Shown here in pieces: positions 41,613 through 50,211 of a stretch of DNA of 64,000 nt. This stretch comes from Mesorhizobium sp. (lineage in GTDB: Bacteria; Pseudomonadota; Alphaproteobacteria; Rhizobiales; Rhizobiaceae), in assembly GCF_016793485.1 (NCBI RefSeq), contig NZ_JAEULZ010000001.1:310001-374000 (forward strand). The letters are read 5' to 3'. A program made the translations under genes and the position numbers. The notes below the pieces were generated by a model. The model worked only from the letters and a program-made list of their open reading frames with translations. It made no database searches and had not been told where the DNA came from. How positions within the stretch are numbered: position 1 is the first letter of the stretch; every line of letters starts with the position of its first letter.

Positions 41613-42461
41613 TCAGCCTCGCTTGGCGAATCCGATCGCCGTTTCGAAAGCTCGTTCAGGCGGCAGAACCAGCCGTTCACCGACACTCGCAAGGTCCTTG
41701 CCCGCGAGGCCATCGAGCGATGTGCAGTCGACGGTGAAACCGCCGAGATGCGGGCCGTCGTTGGGATGCAGCGGCGCGACGCCGAACGCCTGCCGAAAGC
41801 TGTCCGCGTCCGCCAGGACGATCCTGCCCCTTGGCGTGTCGAACACGTACCGCCCCGGCGCTTGCGCGACGCCGTCTGCGCCGATGAAGATTCGCATGTG
41901 GTCGATCATTCCGAGCGCCCCTTCGCCGGTGATCCAGACGTCGCGTATGGCGTGCGCTCTGTTCGCGTGAGTGAGGAACTGCGGCTGCGCAAAGTACTCC
42001 GGCGCGTGATGTTGGCAGGCGAAGTGTCCCAACCAAGGCGCGGCAGGCGTGGACGTATAGGCCAGCGAAAAGCCGATACGCTTCTCCTCGCCATCAGGAA
42101 AGGTTGCCATCCGCGAGAAGTCGAACGGCGCATATGTCTGCAATCCGGCCGCGCGCCAGGTTTCGATCTCGGCCGCCGCATCGCCCGTACCAAGTACAAG
42201 CATGGAAAAGCCTTCGTGGCGAGCGAGATAGTCGCGGTTGAACGCGGAAAAGGAAAACTGGCCTTGGGCAGGCTCGATCACGTCTTGCGGCTTTGTCACC
42301 GACAGAAGTTCGAGATAGCTGCCATGCAACTGGATCGCCGTGTTGCCAGTTCCGAACGGATGTTGTGCGCGGGGCGCAAGCGTGAAGCCGAGCCACGCAT
42401 AAAGATCGCGCATGGCGTCAAGGTCGTGTCCGGCGAGGACGAGATGGTCGATGCCTTTCAT
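41613..42461 (-). CDS. Glyoxalase-like (VOC superfamily) protein
   Basis: 282 aa from ATG 42461 (MKGIDHLVLAGHDLDAMRDLYAWLGFTL). It matches the Glyoxalase_3-type domain: paired beta-alpha-beta modules, GNTAIQLHGSYLELLSV and FSLAYTSTP...PWLGHFACQHHAPEYF. The family has few characterised members and its substrate is unknown. It is convergent with ligA, 18 bp between stops, and divergent from azlC. Confidence 0.8.
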   Translation of the reverse strand: MKGIDHLVLAGHDLDAMRDLYAWLGFTLAPRAQHPFGTGNTAIQLHGSYLELLSVTKPQDVIEPAQGQFSFSAFNRDYLARHEGFSMLVLGTGDAAAEIETWRAAGLQTYAPFDFSRMATFPDGEEKRIGFSLAYTSTPAAPWLGHFACQHHAPEYFAQPQFLTHANRAHAIRDVWITGEGALGMIDHMRIFIGADGVAQAPGRYVFDTPRGRIVLADADSFRQAFGVAPLHPNDGPHLGGFTVDCTSLDGLAGKDLASVGERLVLPPERAFETAIGFAKRG

Positions 42462-42602
42462 CGGAACTCCCGCAGGGATGTGTCGGCCGCTAAATGCACG
42501 GCGCGCCATTCCATCACAAGCATCGATCGCTGGCTCAAGCGAATTCGGCTGACAGGTCAGGATTGCTGACCTATATGTCGTGCCGCAATCGGAAGCTCCG
42601 AA

Positions 42603-43340
42603 ATGTCAGTTGAAGCAACGCCTGAAAGAACAACGCCGGCTACGACCGGAAGCGAGTTCCTTGCGGGCGCGAAGCTTGGGTTTCCCGTGGTGGTCGCTTC
42701 AGCGCCCTTCGCCTTCCTCTTTGGCGCGCTGGCGGCGAAAAATGGCATCTCCGTCGCCGAAGCCACCCTGATGAGCGCTACCATCTTCGGCGGCGCCAGC
42801 CAGATGGTCGGCATCGAGCTGTTCGGCCAGAAGATCGCGCCGTGGCTGGTGGTCCTGTCGATCTTCGCCGTCAACTTCCGCCATGTGCTCTACTCCGCTT
42901 CCATCGGGCGCACGCTTTCGCATTGGACATTTTTGCATCAGGCGATCGGCTATTTCTTCCTGACTGATCCTCAGTTCGCGGAAGTCGAACGCAAGGCCGA
43001 AAAGGGCCTCCCGGTGACCTTCGCGTGGTATGCCGGCATGGGCGTCACGATCTACGTGCCTTGGGTGATCGAAAGCGGATTGGGCGCCTATTTCGGCAAT
43101 CTCATCCCGGATCCACATTCGATCGGCATGGATTTCCTGCTGCCGATCTATTTCTTCGGGCTGGTGATGAGCTTCCGCACCCGCGCGAACTGGCTGCCCG
43201 TCGTGATCGTCAGCGGGATTGCCTCGATCATCGCCTACAAGACGGTCGGTTCCCCCTGGCATGTGTCGATCGGCGCGGCGGCCGGTATCGCGCTGGCGAC
43301 CATGCTTCCGATCCGCAATGGACAGGTGTCTCGGCCATGA
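42603..43340 (+). CDS. azlC: AzlC-family branched-chain amino acid exporter, large subunit
   Basis: 245 aa, multi-spanning. LGFPVVVASAPFAFLFGALAAKNGISVAEATLMSATIFGGASQMVGIELFG and FAVNFRHVLYSASIG are AzlC signatures. With the small AzlD subunit it exports branched-chain amino acids (BrnFE type). The stop overlaps azlD by 4 bp. Substrate is inferred from family. Confidence 0.88.
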   Translation: MSVEATPERTTPATTGSEFLAGAKLGFPVVVASAPFAFLFGALAAKNGISVAEATLMSATIFGGASQMVGIELFGQKIAPWLVVLSIFAVNFRHVLYSASIGRTLSHWTFLHQAIGYFFLTDPQFAEVERKAEKGLPVTFAWYAGMGVTIYVPWVIESGLGAYFGNLIPDPHSIGMDFLLPIYFFGLVMSFRTRANWLPVVIVSGIASIIAYKTVGSPWHVSIGAAAGIALATMLPIRNGQVSRP

Positions 43341-43633
43341 GCACGACGGCCTGGATCATCCTGTGGGGCGCGGTTGCGACCTATCTCACCCGCATCGGCG
43401 GGCACCTGGTGCTCTCCCGCTTTGAGCGCGTCCACCCGCGTGTCGAGGCTGCGCTGAACGCCGTGCCGGCGGCGGTCCTGACGACCCTTGTCGCACCAGC
43501 GGCGCTGACCGCGGGTCCTGTCGAACTGGTGGCGCTGGCCGTCGCCGGACTGATGTCGCTGCGCTTCGGCATGCTGCAGCTTTTTCTGGTGTCCGCCGCC
43601 GTGCTGATCGTCGGACGCCAGATCTTCGGCTAA
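43337..43633 (+). CDS. azlD: AzlD-family exporter, small subunit
   Basis: 98 aa from ATG 43337, overlapping the azlC stop. Three to four hydrophobic helices; ATYLTRIGGHLVLSRFERVHPRVEAALNAVPAAVLTTLVAPAAL matches AzlD. Always paired with AzlC. Only 3 bp separate its stop from that of the convergent aminopeptidase gene. Confidence 0.88.
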   Translation: MSTTAWIILWGAVATYLTRIGGHLVLSRFERVHPRVEAALNAVPAAVLTTLVAPAALTAGPVELVALAVAGLMSLRFGMLQLFLVSAAVLIVGRQIFG

Positions 43634-43636
43634 GCC

Positions 43637-45481
43637 TCAGTCCTTGTCGTCGTGCGGCAGCGGAGCCGTTGCGTTTTCGAGCCAGGCAAGCACCTCGCCA
43701 TCGACCATCGGCCCGATCTCTGACAATACGCGGGCGTGGTACTCGTCCAGCCAGTGCAGTTCGTCGCGCGTCAGCAGGCTCGTCCTCAGCATCCGCTTGT
43801 CGAAAGGCGCCAACGTCAGCGTCTCGAAGCCATGCATGGCGATGTCGCCGTCCGGCAGGTTTTCGGTGGGCGTCACGAGGATCAGGTTTTCCAGCCTGAT
43901 ACCGTAGCTCCCGGGCTTGTAGTAACCGGGCTCGTTCGACAGGATCATGCCCTCCAGCAGCTTCTCGACGCCCGTCTTCGCGATCCTCTGCGGCCCTTCG
44001 TGAACCGACAAATAGGAGCCGACGCCGTGGCCAGTTCCATGGGCGTAGTCCAGCCCGGCCTTCCACAGCGCAAGCCGCGCAACCGCGTCGATGTCCGCGC
44101 CTCGGGTCCCCGAGGGAAAGCGCAAGAGAGAGATGTTGATCAGGCCCTTGAGGACGAGCGTATAACGCGTCCGCATTTCTTGCGTCGGTTGGCCGATCGG
44201 CACTGTGCGGGTGATGTCGGTCGTACCGTCCTGATACTGGCCGCCTGAATCAAGCAGGAACAGTTCGCCGGCCTTCAACGGACGGTTGGTCGCGGTCGAC
44301 ACCCGGTAATGCATGATCGCGCCGTTTGGTCCGGCACCCGCGATCGTCGCGAAGGACACCTCACGCAATGGCATCTGGGTTTCGTCGCCGGTCACGCGGC
44401 GCATTTCCTCGAGCTTTGTCACCACGCTAATCTCATCCAGCGTGTCCGGCTGCTGCCGGTCGAGCCAGCAGAGCAGTTTGGCCACGGCAGCGCCGTCGCG
44501 GCGGTGCGCTGCCCTGGCGCCGGCGATCTCGGCGCTGTTCTTCGTGGCGCGGGGAATGCGGGCGGGGTCGGCGGCTTTGATGACGGTTCCGCCATCCTCG
44601 GCGATCAGCACGCGCAGCCGTTCTGCCGCTAGAACAGGGTCGAGCGCGATCTTCGCGTCATTCTTCGCCAGCGCCGCGATTTCGCTTTCCAGCGCGGACG
44701 GTGCCCGCAGGTCCGCGAGCTGCGTGAGATAGGCTTCCGTCCGGATCGGCAGCTTGCGCTTGTCCATGAACAGCAGGTGCGGTCCTTCCGCAGCGAGTAC
44801 GGCGAAGCCGAGCGCCAGCGGCGTGTGCGGCACGTCGGAGCCGCGTATATTGAAGGCCCAGGCAATGGAGGAGGGGTCTGTCAGCACCGCATGGGTTGCT
44901 CCCTCCTTGCTGATTGCGGCCGCAAGCCGAACCAGCTTGTCCTTGGCCAGTTCGCCTGCGAACTCAATGGGGTGGATTTCGACCGGCTGCAGCGGCGGCT
45001 TGGGCTGATCCGGCCAGATTGCGTCGATCGGATTGCTTGAGAGGGGAACAAGCTCGACGCCTACCTTTTCGGCGGCTTCGCTCAGCGCCCTGACTTCGCC
45101 GATCGTGTGCAGCCAGGGATCGTAGGCAAGCCGGGTTCCGGCGCGCAGATTTTCCTTCAGCCATTTGGCCGGCGGATTGTCGATCAGGCTTTCGAAGACG
45201 AAGATTTCCGGGTCGGTCTGGTCGCGAACCTGCAGCGTGTAGCGACCATCAACGAAGATTACGGCCCGGTTTGCAAGCACGATGGCGACGCCGGCGGAAC
45301 CGGAAAAGCCGGTCAGCCATTTCAGGCGCTCGGAATGGGCGGGAACATACTCGCCCTGGTATTCGTCGGCGCGCGGCACGATGAAGCCGTCGAGCCCCTT
45401 TTCGGCCAGCCATTGGCGCAGGCGCGATACACGTTCCCTGCCGTTGGATGGGTCGCTTACCTCGTCGAAATCCTGGAACAT
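43637..45481 (-). CDS. Xaa-Pro aminopeptidase (aminopeptidase P, three-domain type)
   Basis: 614 aa from ATG 45481 (MFQDFDEVSDPSNGRERVSRLRQWL). Two creatinase-like N-terminal domains precede the pita-bread catalytic domain. Its dinuclear metal ligands are visible: LLDSGGQYQDGTTDITRT (two Asp), HGTGHGVGSYLSVHEGP (His), SNEPGYY (Glu) and GIRLENLILV (Glu). The ~600-residue length matches eukaryotic-type APP1 rather than short E. coli PepP. It removes N-terminal residues preceding proline in the cytosol. Confidence 0.92.
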   Translation of the reverse strand: MFQDFDEVSDPSNGRERVSRLRQWLAEKGLDGFIVPRADEYQGEYVPAHSERLKWLTGFSGSAGVAIVLANRAVIFVDGRYTLQVRDQTDPEIFVFESLIDNPPAKWLKENLRAGTRLAYDPWLHTIGEVRALSEAAEKVGVELVPLSSNPIDAIWPDQPKPPLQPVEIHPIEFAGELAKDKLVRLAAAISKEGATHAVLTDPSSIAWAFNIRGSDVPHTPLALGFAVLAAEGPHLLFMDKRKLPIRTEAYLTQLADLRAPSALESEIAALAKNDAKIALDPVLAAERLRVLIAEDGGTVIKAADPARIPRATKNSAEIAGARAAHRRDGAAVAKLLCWLDRQQPDTLDEISVVTKLEEMRRVTGDETQMPLREVSFATIAGAGPNGAIMHYRVSTATNRPLKAGELFLLDSGGQYQDGTTDITRTVPIGQPTQEMRTRYTLVLKGLINISLLRFPSGTRGADIDAVARLALWKAGLDYAHGTGHGVGSYLSVHEGPQRIAKTGVEKLLEGMILSNEPGYYKPGSYGIRLENLILVTPTENLPDGDIAMHGFETLTLAPFDKRMLRTSLLTRDELHWLDEYHARVLSEIGPMVDGEVLAWLENATAPLPHDDKD

Positions 45482-45580
45482 GAAGACCCGCTTTTCGCGT
45501 GGGAGACAGACCCCGAATCTATCGCTGCGGACGGCGGGTTGCAACGCGGGCAGGTTATACCAGCCAGCCGTTCTGCGCGT

Positions 45581-46453
45581 TTAGCTTTTCAGGTGGATTG
45601 TGACCCAGCCTTCGCGCCAGAGCGTCCGGACGTGTCTCAGTTGCTGGCCGACATAGGCGGCGAGGACCGCGTTTCGCTGACGCTCCAGAATCCCGGACAG
45701 GATCAGCGATCCGCCGAAGCTGACGGAACGGGCCATGTCCGGGGCCATGCGCATGAGCGGCCGCGCCAGGATGTTCGCGACGATGAGATCGAACGGGGCA
45801 CGCCGGGCAAAGATCGGGTCGTGGAAACCTGCCGCCGTCCTAGTCTCGATGTATCTCGAAACCTTGTTCAGTTTTGCGTTTTCACTCGCGACTTTCGTCG
45901 CCACCGGGTCGATGTCGGTCGCCAGGACCGGGATGTGCGCGAGCTTGGCCAGCGCGATCGCCAGCACCGCGCTGCCGGTCCCGAGGTCGAGCGCATTTCG
46001 CGGCCGCTCGCGGCGTGCGATCGACTCGATCATTTCCAGGCAACCGGCGGTCGTTCCGTGATGACCGGTGCCAAACGCCAATCCCGCTTCGATCTCGATC
46101 GCCAAGTCGCCAGGCTTGCGTCGTGCCCGGTCGTGCGATCCGTGGACAAGGAAACGGCCGGCGCGCACCGGCTGCAGGCCCTCAAGCGACTTTGCCACCC
46201 AGTCTATGTCGGGAAGCGTTTCCCGCTCGATCGGAGTTGCGATACCGATGTCGTCCAGGATGGCGCGCAGCCGTTGCTCTGCCGCATCCACCTCGCCATC
46301 GGCATAAAGCGAGATTTCCTTTATGCCGTTCGCCTCGTCGAGGTCGAACAGCGAAAGAGGCAGGCCGTCTTCCTCGAACGCGGCTTCCATAACAGGAAAC
46401 AGCCGGTCGGCGCCGGCTGCGTCCGTGGCTATGTGGAGGCGCGTCTGCGGCAT
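45581..46453 (-). CDS. prmA: PrmA, ribosomal protein L11 methyltransferase
   Basis: 290 aa. The N-terminal L11-recognition domain is followed by a class I methyltransferase: GLAFGTGHHGTTAGCLEMIE, motif I NALDLGTGSAVLAIALAKL, ATDIDPVA, and the post-motif DLIVANILARPLMRMAP characteristic of PrmA. It trimethylates L11. Its start shares one base with the stop of the upstream sco gene, so the two are co-transcribed. Confidence 0.93.
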   Translation of the reverse strand: MPQTRLHIATDAAGADRLFPVMEAAFEEDGLPLSLFDLDEANGIKEISLYADGEVDAAEQRLRAILDDIGIATPIERETLPDIDWVAKSLEGLQPVRAGRFLVHGSHDRARRKPGDLAIEIEAGLAFGTGHHGTTAGCLEMIESIARRERPRNALDLGTGSAVLAIALAKLAHIPVLATDIDPVATKVASENAKLNKVSRYIETRTAAGFHDPIFARRAPFDLIVANILARPLMRMAPDMARSVSFGGSLILSGILERQRNAVLAAYVGQQLRHVRTLWREGWVTIHLKS

Positions 46454-47031
46454 CAGCCCTTGGCCGCCAGTCGCTTCAGCTTCGCCAGCGCGGTTTCCGA
46501 ATTTTCCTCGTAGGCGATCGTTCCGAAGAAGTCGCCCGAACCGTCCAGCAACAGGACCGAAGCGGTGTGATCCATCGTATAATCGCCGCCCTCAAGATCG
46601 ACCTTTCGCGAGAAGATGCCGAACGACTTCGCCATCGCGAGGACCTTGTCGGGCTCTCCCGTGATGCCCGTGATGCGGTCAGACACGTTGCCGAGATAGC
46701 GATCCATGATCTCGGCGGTGTCGCGCTCGGGATCGACGGTCACGAAATAGGCGCGAATGTCCTTCCCTTCGTCGCCGAGTTGCTTCAGCCATCCATCCAT
46801 TTCAAAAAGCGTGGTCGGGCAGACTTCCGGGCAACTCGTGAAGCCGAAGAAAACTGCACTTGGCTGGCCCCGGAAAGCGGCTTCCGTGATCGGCTGGGCT
46901 TTCTGGTCGATCAGAGTAAACGGTGCGCCATAGGCGGTCGTCGCGAAGCGCATCTGGTACCACTGGAAGGCAATCACGCCCATGACCGCGGCCATGAGCA
47001 CCAGAATGCCGGAAATGACGAAACGCATCAT
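46453..47031 (-). CDS. Sco1/SenC/PrrC-family copper chaperone
   Basis: 192 aa. An N-terminal membrane anchor (FVISGILVLMAAVMGVIAFQW) leads to a thioredoxin-fold domain with the copper site FTSCPEVCPTTL (Cys ~66 and ~70) and the His ligand in YTMDHTASVLLLD (~153). It delivers or reduces copper for the CuA centre of cytochrome c oxidase in the periplasm. In this window it stands with prmA, not with cox genes. Confidence 0.93.
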   Translation of the reverse strand: MMRFVISGILVLMAAVMGVIAFQWYQMRFATTAYGAPFTLIDQKAQPITEAAFRGQPSAVFFGFTSCPEVCPTTLFEMDGWLKQLGDEGKDIRAYFVTVDPERDTAEIMDRYLGNVSDRITGITGEPDKVLAMAKSFGIFSRKVDLEGGDYTMDHTASVLLLDGSGDFFGTIAYEENSETALAKLKRLAAKG

Positions 47032-47059
47032 GGAGTATCCCGGTGGATTGTTGGCTGAA

Positions 47060-47221
47060 TCAGAAGCACCAGGCCAGGCCGGCCTCGATGCTTGTCATGA
47101 AAATGGCGGCTCCCTTGTCGATCCAGGAGGCGAAGGCCACCCCGGACGCACCGGCAAGCAAGGCTACGCCGAGCGCAATCTTCGCGACATTTGCGACTGG
47201 CAGGTGCGAGAACTGCTTCAT
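47060..47221 (-). CDS. Small predicted membrane protein (53 aa) upstream of sco
   Basis: Translated from the ATG at 47221: MKQFSHLPVANVAKIALGVA... through a hydrophobic stretch (IALGVALLAGASGVAFASWI), ending ...AGLAWCF. It lies 28 bp upstream of the sco gene on the same strand, suggesting one transcript. The ribosome site is weak. I do not recognise a family. It is below normal gene-calling length and could be missed or spurious; the sensible hydrophobic profile and position are the only support. Confidence 0.45.
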   Translation of the reverse strand: MKQFSHLPVANVAKIALGVALLAGASGVAFASWIDKGAAIFMTSIEAGLAWCF

Positions 47222-47333
47222 TCATTAGATATAACGTGGTGCACCGGCACAAAAAAGAGCCATGATGCCGCGCTTGGCTTGTGCGATGCCTGTCGAGAAC
47301 CCAATTCAACGCAAGACAAGTCGGGAGACTGCA

Positions 47334-47816
47334 ATGCGCAAACTTCTTTTCGGCGTCATTGCCGCGTTGACGGTAGCCTCTCCGGTGGCCGCGCAGCAGG
47401 TTGGAGAAGTCGGCGTCGATTGGCTCGGCAACGACATCGTCGTCGAAGCGATCAAGGACCCCGAGGTCGAGGGCGTGACCTGTCATGTCTCCTATTTCGA
47501 CCGTGGCGTGATTGATCGTCTCCAGAAGGGCAACTGGTTCGAGAATCCTTCCGATACGGCGATTTCGTGCCAGCAGACCGGCCCGATCAAGATCGGCGAC
47601 ATTGCGCTCGGCGAAGGTGGCGAGGAGATCTTCAAGCAGGGCATCAGCCTGATCTGGAAAGAGCAGGTGGTGAATCGCATCTACGACAAGGCCAACGACA
47701 CCCTGATCTATCTTGCGCATTCGCGGCAGGTGCAGGACGGCTCGGCAAAGATGTCGATGACGACTGTGCCGCTGTTCAACCAGACCGTCGTCTGGGAGAA
47801 GGGCAAGCCGCAGTAG
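47334..47816 (+). CDS. creA: CreA family protein, periplasmic
   Basis: 160 aa from ATG 47334, preceded by GGGAG. The signal peptide MRKLLFGVIAALTVASPVAAQ precedes the CreA domain: VGVDWLGNDIVVEAIKDPEVEGVTCHVSYFDRGVIDRLQKGNWFENPSDTAISCQQTGPI and LIYLAHSRQVQDGSAKMSMTTVPL. Two conserved cysteines could form a disulfide. Function is unknown across the family. Confidence 0.92.
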   Translation: MRKLLFGVIAALTVASPVAAQQVGEVGVDWLGNDIVVEAIKDPEVEGVTCHVSYFDRGVIDRLQKGNWFENPSDTAISCQQTGPIKIGDIALGEGGEEIFKQGISLIWKEQVVNRIYDKANDTLIYLAHSRQVQDGSAKMSMTTVPLFNQTVVWEKGKPQ

Positions 47817-47858
47817 CGTACGCTTGCTGCCGCGCCGCTGTCGGCGTAGAGCCGGAGC

Positions 47859-48494
47859 ATGGACAGACCTGACGACCTGCGCTTCAAGGATTCGGAGCCG
47901 CGTATCCACCCGACCGCAGAGCTGAAATCCTGCAGGCTCGGGCGCTATGCTGCAATTGGCGAGCGCGTGGTTTTGCGCGAGGTCTCCGTCGGAGACTTTT
48001 CGTATTTCGAGCGCAACGCAGAGGCCATCTATACCGAGATCGGCAAGTTCTGTTCCATCGCGGCAAACACGCGCATCAACGCGCTCGAACATCCGATCGA
48101 GCGCATCACGCAGCATAAGGTCTCGTACAGGCCGAACGAGTATTTCCGCTGGCTGGGCGTCGATGCCGACTTCAGGGCGCGGCGGCAGGCCAAGAAAGTT
48201 TGCATCGGCAACGACGTATGGATCGGCCACGGCGCCGTCATCCTGCCGGGCATTTCGATCGGCAATGGCGCGGTTGTCGGTGCGAACGCGGTCGTGACGA
48301 AAGACATCGATGCCTATGAAATCGTGGCCGGCACGCCGGCGCGCGCGCTGCGCCGGCGCTTTCCCGTGGAAATCTCCGACCGCGTGGAGGCGACGGCCTG
48401 GTGGGATTGGCCGATTGCAAAACTTGCCGACGCCATCCCTGATATGCAGAGCCTGTCGATCGAGGCGTTCCTGGAGCGATGGTCCGGGCGCTGA
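47859..48494 (+). CDS. Hexapeptide-repeat acyltransferase (LbetaH), phosphonate-cluster type
   Basis: 211 aa. A left-handed beta-helix is visible in KVCIGNDVWIGHGAVILPGISIGNGAVVGANAVVTKDIDAYEIVAGTPARALRRRFP, with an earlier coil HPTAELKSCRLGRYAAIGERVVLREVSVGDFSYFERNAEAIYTEIGKFCSIAANTRIN. The overall pattern, including WWDWPIAKLADAIPD near the end, resembles the hexapeptide transferases found in phosphonate (phn) clusters, but no phn gene is in this window. It probably transfers an acetyl group from acetyl-CoA; the acceptor is unknown. Confidence 0.8.
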   Translation: MDRPDDLRFKDSEPRIHPTAELKSCRLGRYAAIGERVVLREVSVGDFSYFERNAEAIYTEIGKFCSIAANTRINALEHPIERITQHKVSYRPNEYFRWLGVDADFRARRQAKKVCIGNDVWIGHGAVILPGISIGNGAVVGANAVVTKDIDAYEIVAGTPARALRRRFPVEISDRVEATAWWDWPIAKLADAIPDMQSLSIEAFLERWSGR

Positions 48495-48499
48495 CAAGC

Positions 48500-49357
48500 C
48501 TATCGTTTCATATAGTCCGCGAACGCTCCGCCGTAGTCGGGATGCCAGCGCGACAGGGCAGGGCGGTTTTCGATGATGTCGCCCACGGCCCATGCCATGC
48601 GCTTTTCGTCGGTGCGCCGCTCCGTCTCGTTGTCCGGACAGAGGATGTAGAAGTCGCCACGCTTGAGGGAGTCGAGCATGAACTCGACGACCTGCTCGCC
48701 CGTCCATGCGCCGGGAGCCTTGGTTCCGACGCCGCCGCTCATGCCGGTGAACGTGAAGCCGGGAATGAGGAGGTGCGCCGAGATATTGCCTCCGGGCTCG
48801 TTGCGCAGCGCGTGTGCCAGACCTTCGGTGTAAGTCTTCAGCGCCGACTTGGAGACGTTGTAGGCGAGGTTGCCGGGCGGCGTGGTGATGCCCTGCTTGG
48901 AGCCGGTGTTGACGATTATGGCCGGCTTGCCCTGCGCCAGCATTCTTTCGCTGAACGCCTGAACGCCATGCACAACGCCCCAGAAGTTGATGTCGATCAG
49001 CCGCTTCCAGGCCTCGAGATTTTCCCACGGCTTGCCGGGATTGTTGCCGACGCCGGCATTGTTCATCAGGAACGACACCGCGCCGAATTTTGCGAAGGCT
49101 TTGTCGGCTAGCGTAGCGAGATCGGCGGGATTGGCGACATTGCACGCGACGGAGAGCACCGTGTCAGCGCCTTCCGCGGCGTCGGCAACCGCAGAAGCCG
49201 CCGCATCGAGCGCCGGACCCTTGAGGTCCGCGATAACGACGTTCATGCCCGCGCGCGCCAGCCGTTTTGCGGCTGCCAGCCCAATGCCGCTCGCGCCGCC
49301 GGTGATGACCGCGGTGTTGCCGGCTGCAAGCGCTGGAATGTCGATCGGTTCGTTCAT
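48500..49357 (-). CDS. Short-chain dehydrogenase/reductase
   Basis: 285 aa classical SDR. TAVITGGASGIGLAAAKRL (~16-34) binds the cofactor, NNAGVG follows the fourth strand, and the catalytic Ser/Tyr/Lys lie in NTGSKQGITTPPGNLAYNVSKSALK (Tyr ~165). An Asp after strand 2 (VVIADLKG) favours NAD(H). It is convergent with the acyltransferase, 5 bp between stops. Substrate unknown. Confidence 0.88.
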   Translation of the reverse strand: MNEPIDIPALAAGNTAVITGGASGIGLAAAKRLARAGMNVVIADLKGPALDAAASAVADAAEGADTVLSVACNVANPADLATLADKAFAKFGAVSFLMNNAGVGNNPGKPWENLEAWKRLIDINFWGVVHGVQAFSERMLAQGKPAIIVNTGSKQGITTPPGNLAYNVSKSALKTYTEGLAHALRNEPGGNISAHLLIPGFTFTGMSGGVGTKAPGAWTGEQVVEFMLDSLKRGDFYILCPDNETERRTDEKRMAWAVGDIIENRPALSRWHPDYGGAFADYMKR

Positions 49358-49454
49358 GTCATCTCCTTACTTTTGCGATCGGAGCATAGTGTCTCGACCG
49401 ATCGTGCAGAAGTGCCGACGTGCGAAATCCTGCCCGCGCCTCGTTTTTTGAAGC

Positions 49455-49771
49455 CGGGGTGTGGGAAGCGGCGCATGGCAGCGACGTCTTCTAAGTAAAG
49501 CAATCGACGCGCTGCCATGCGCCGCCGGCGTTTATCGGCCTGCCGGCGCCCGGCCCATCGGACCCCGGTCGTCTGGAGTCCGCGAGCGCACGAGGCGACA
49601 GACGGTCGGACGTCCCGCCCAGTCCAGCGGAAGCATCCGGCGCCACACTTGCCCGGGATGCTGGCTGTACACACCCGTTCCCACACGCAAGTTGCCGGAG
49701 GATTATATTGGAGGTGGAAGGGGTGTGGATAAAACAGGCGAATTTTTTCTTCGTGCCAATGAAATCAATGG
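49455..49771 (-). repeat. ~310-bp dispersed repeat, copy B (inverted relative to copy A)
   Basis: The reverse complement aligns with 38976-39290. The hairpin-forming end here is at 49463-49525, with CGGCGCATGGCAGCG... and ...GCTGCCATGCGCCG. Identity is highest in TGTGGGAACGGGTGTG (49670-49685 reversed) and around the hairpin. It fills most of the 500-bp gap 49358-49859 between the SDR and the small helical gene, whose expression signals must lie at or just beyond its edge. Confidence 0.8.
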
Positions 49772-49886
49772 CTTGATAAAATAGTCACGTCACTTTCCCA
49801 TCTAATTTTGGCGCTTGCGGCCTTTTGATGTAGAGCTTCGCCAAGAGATGCCTGGGCTCATGCATGGGCAGCCGAAGGAGCGTGAG

Positions 49887-50171
49887 GTGGCGACGGACTG
49901 GCTGAAAATCCTCGATGACGAAATCCAGTCAGGCAACAAGATGCTCAAGGTCGTGCCCAAGGTGCTGAATGATCCCGACATCAGCCTGGATCAGGTCAAG
50001 GCCTTGTTCCTGGAGCTCGAGCGGCAGGCGCAGTTCATCGAGAAACTGAAAGCCGCGCTCGAAGCAATGGGCCACGATTTTCCCGTCGTCGACAAGGCGA
50101 CGGCGCTGGAAGCCCGCTATGCCGACCTCGCGGCGACCGCGGCCGAAAAACTCAAGGAGTTGCGCCAGTAG
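49887..50171 (+). CDS. Small helical protein of unknown function
   Basis: 94 aa from the GTG at 49887, chosen because AAGGAG lies 6 bp before it; ATG codons at 49860 and 49848 are in-frame alternatives. Nearly all alpha-helical and charged: DWLKILDDEIQSGNKMLKVVPKVLNDPDISLDQVKALFLELERQAQFIEKLKAALEAMG..., ending LAATAAEKLKELRQ. No signal peptide or known domain. A codon-biased, evenly GC3-rich frame supports a real gene. Preceded closely by repeat copy B. Confidence 0.65.
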   Translation: MATDWLKILDDEIQSGNKMLKVVPKVLNDPDISLDQVKALFLELERQAQFIEKLKAALEAMGHDFPVVDKATALEARYADLAATAAEKLKELRQ

Positions 50172-50211
50172 AAGCGCCGCGACAAACCTCGATCCCAAAG
50201 CGCGTGGAAAA

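Noticed and set aside
49354-49686. 110-codon minus-strand frame next to the SDR gene
   Set aside because: It is the counterpart of the frame in repeat copy A, it runs into the SDR start, and has no known domain.
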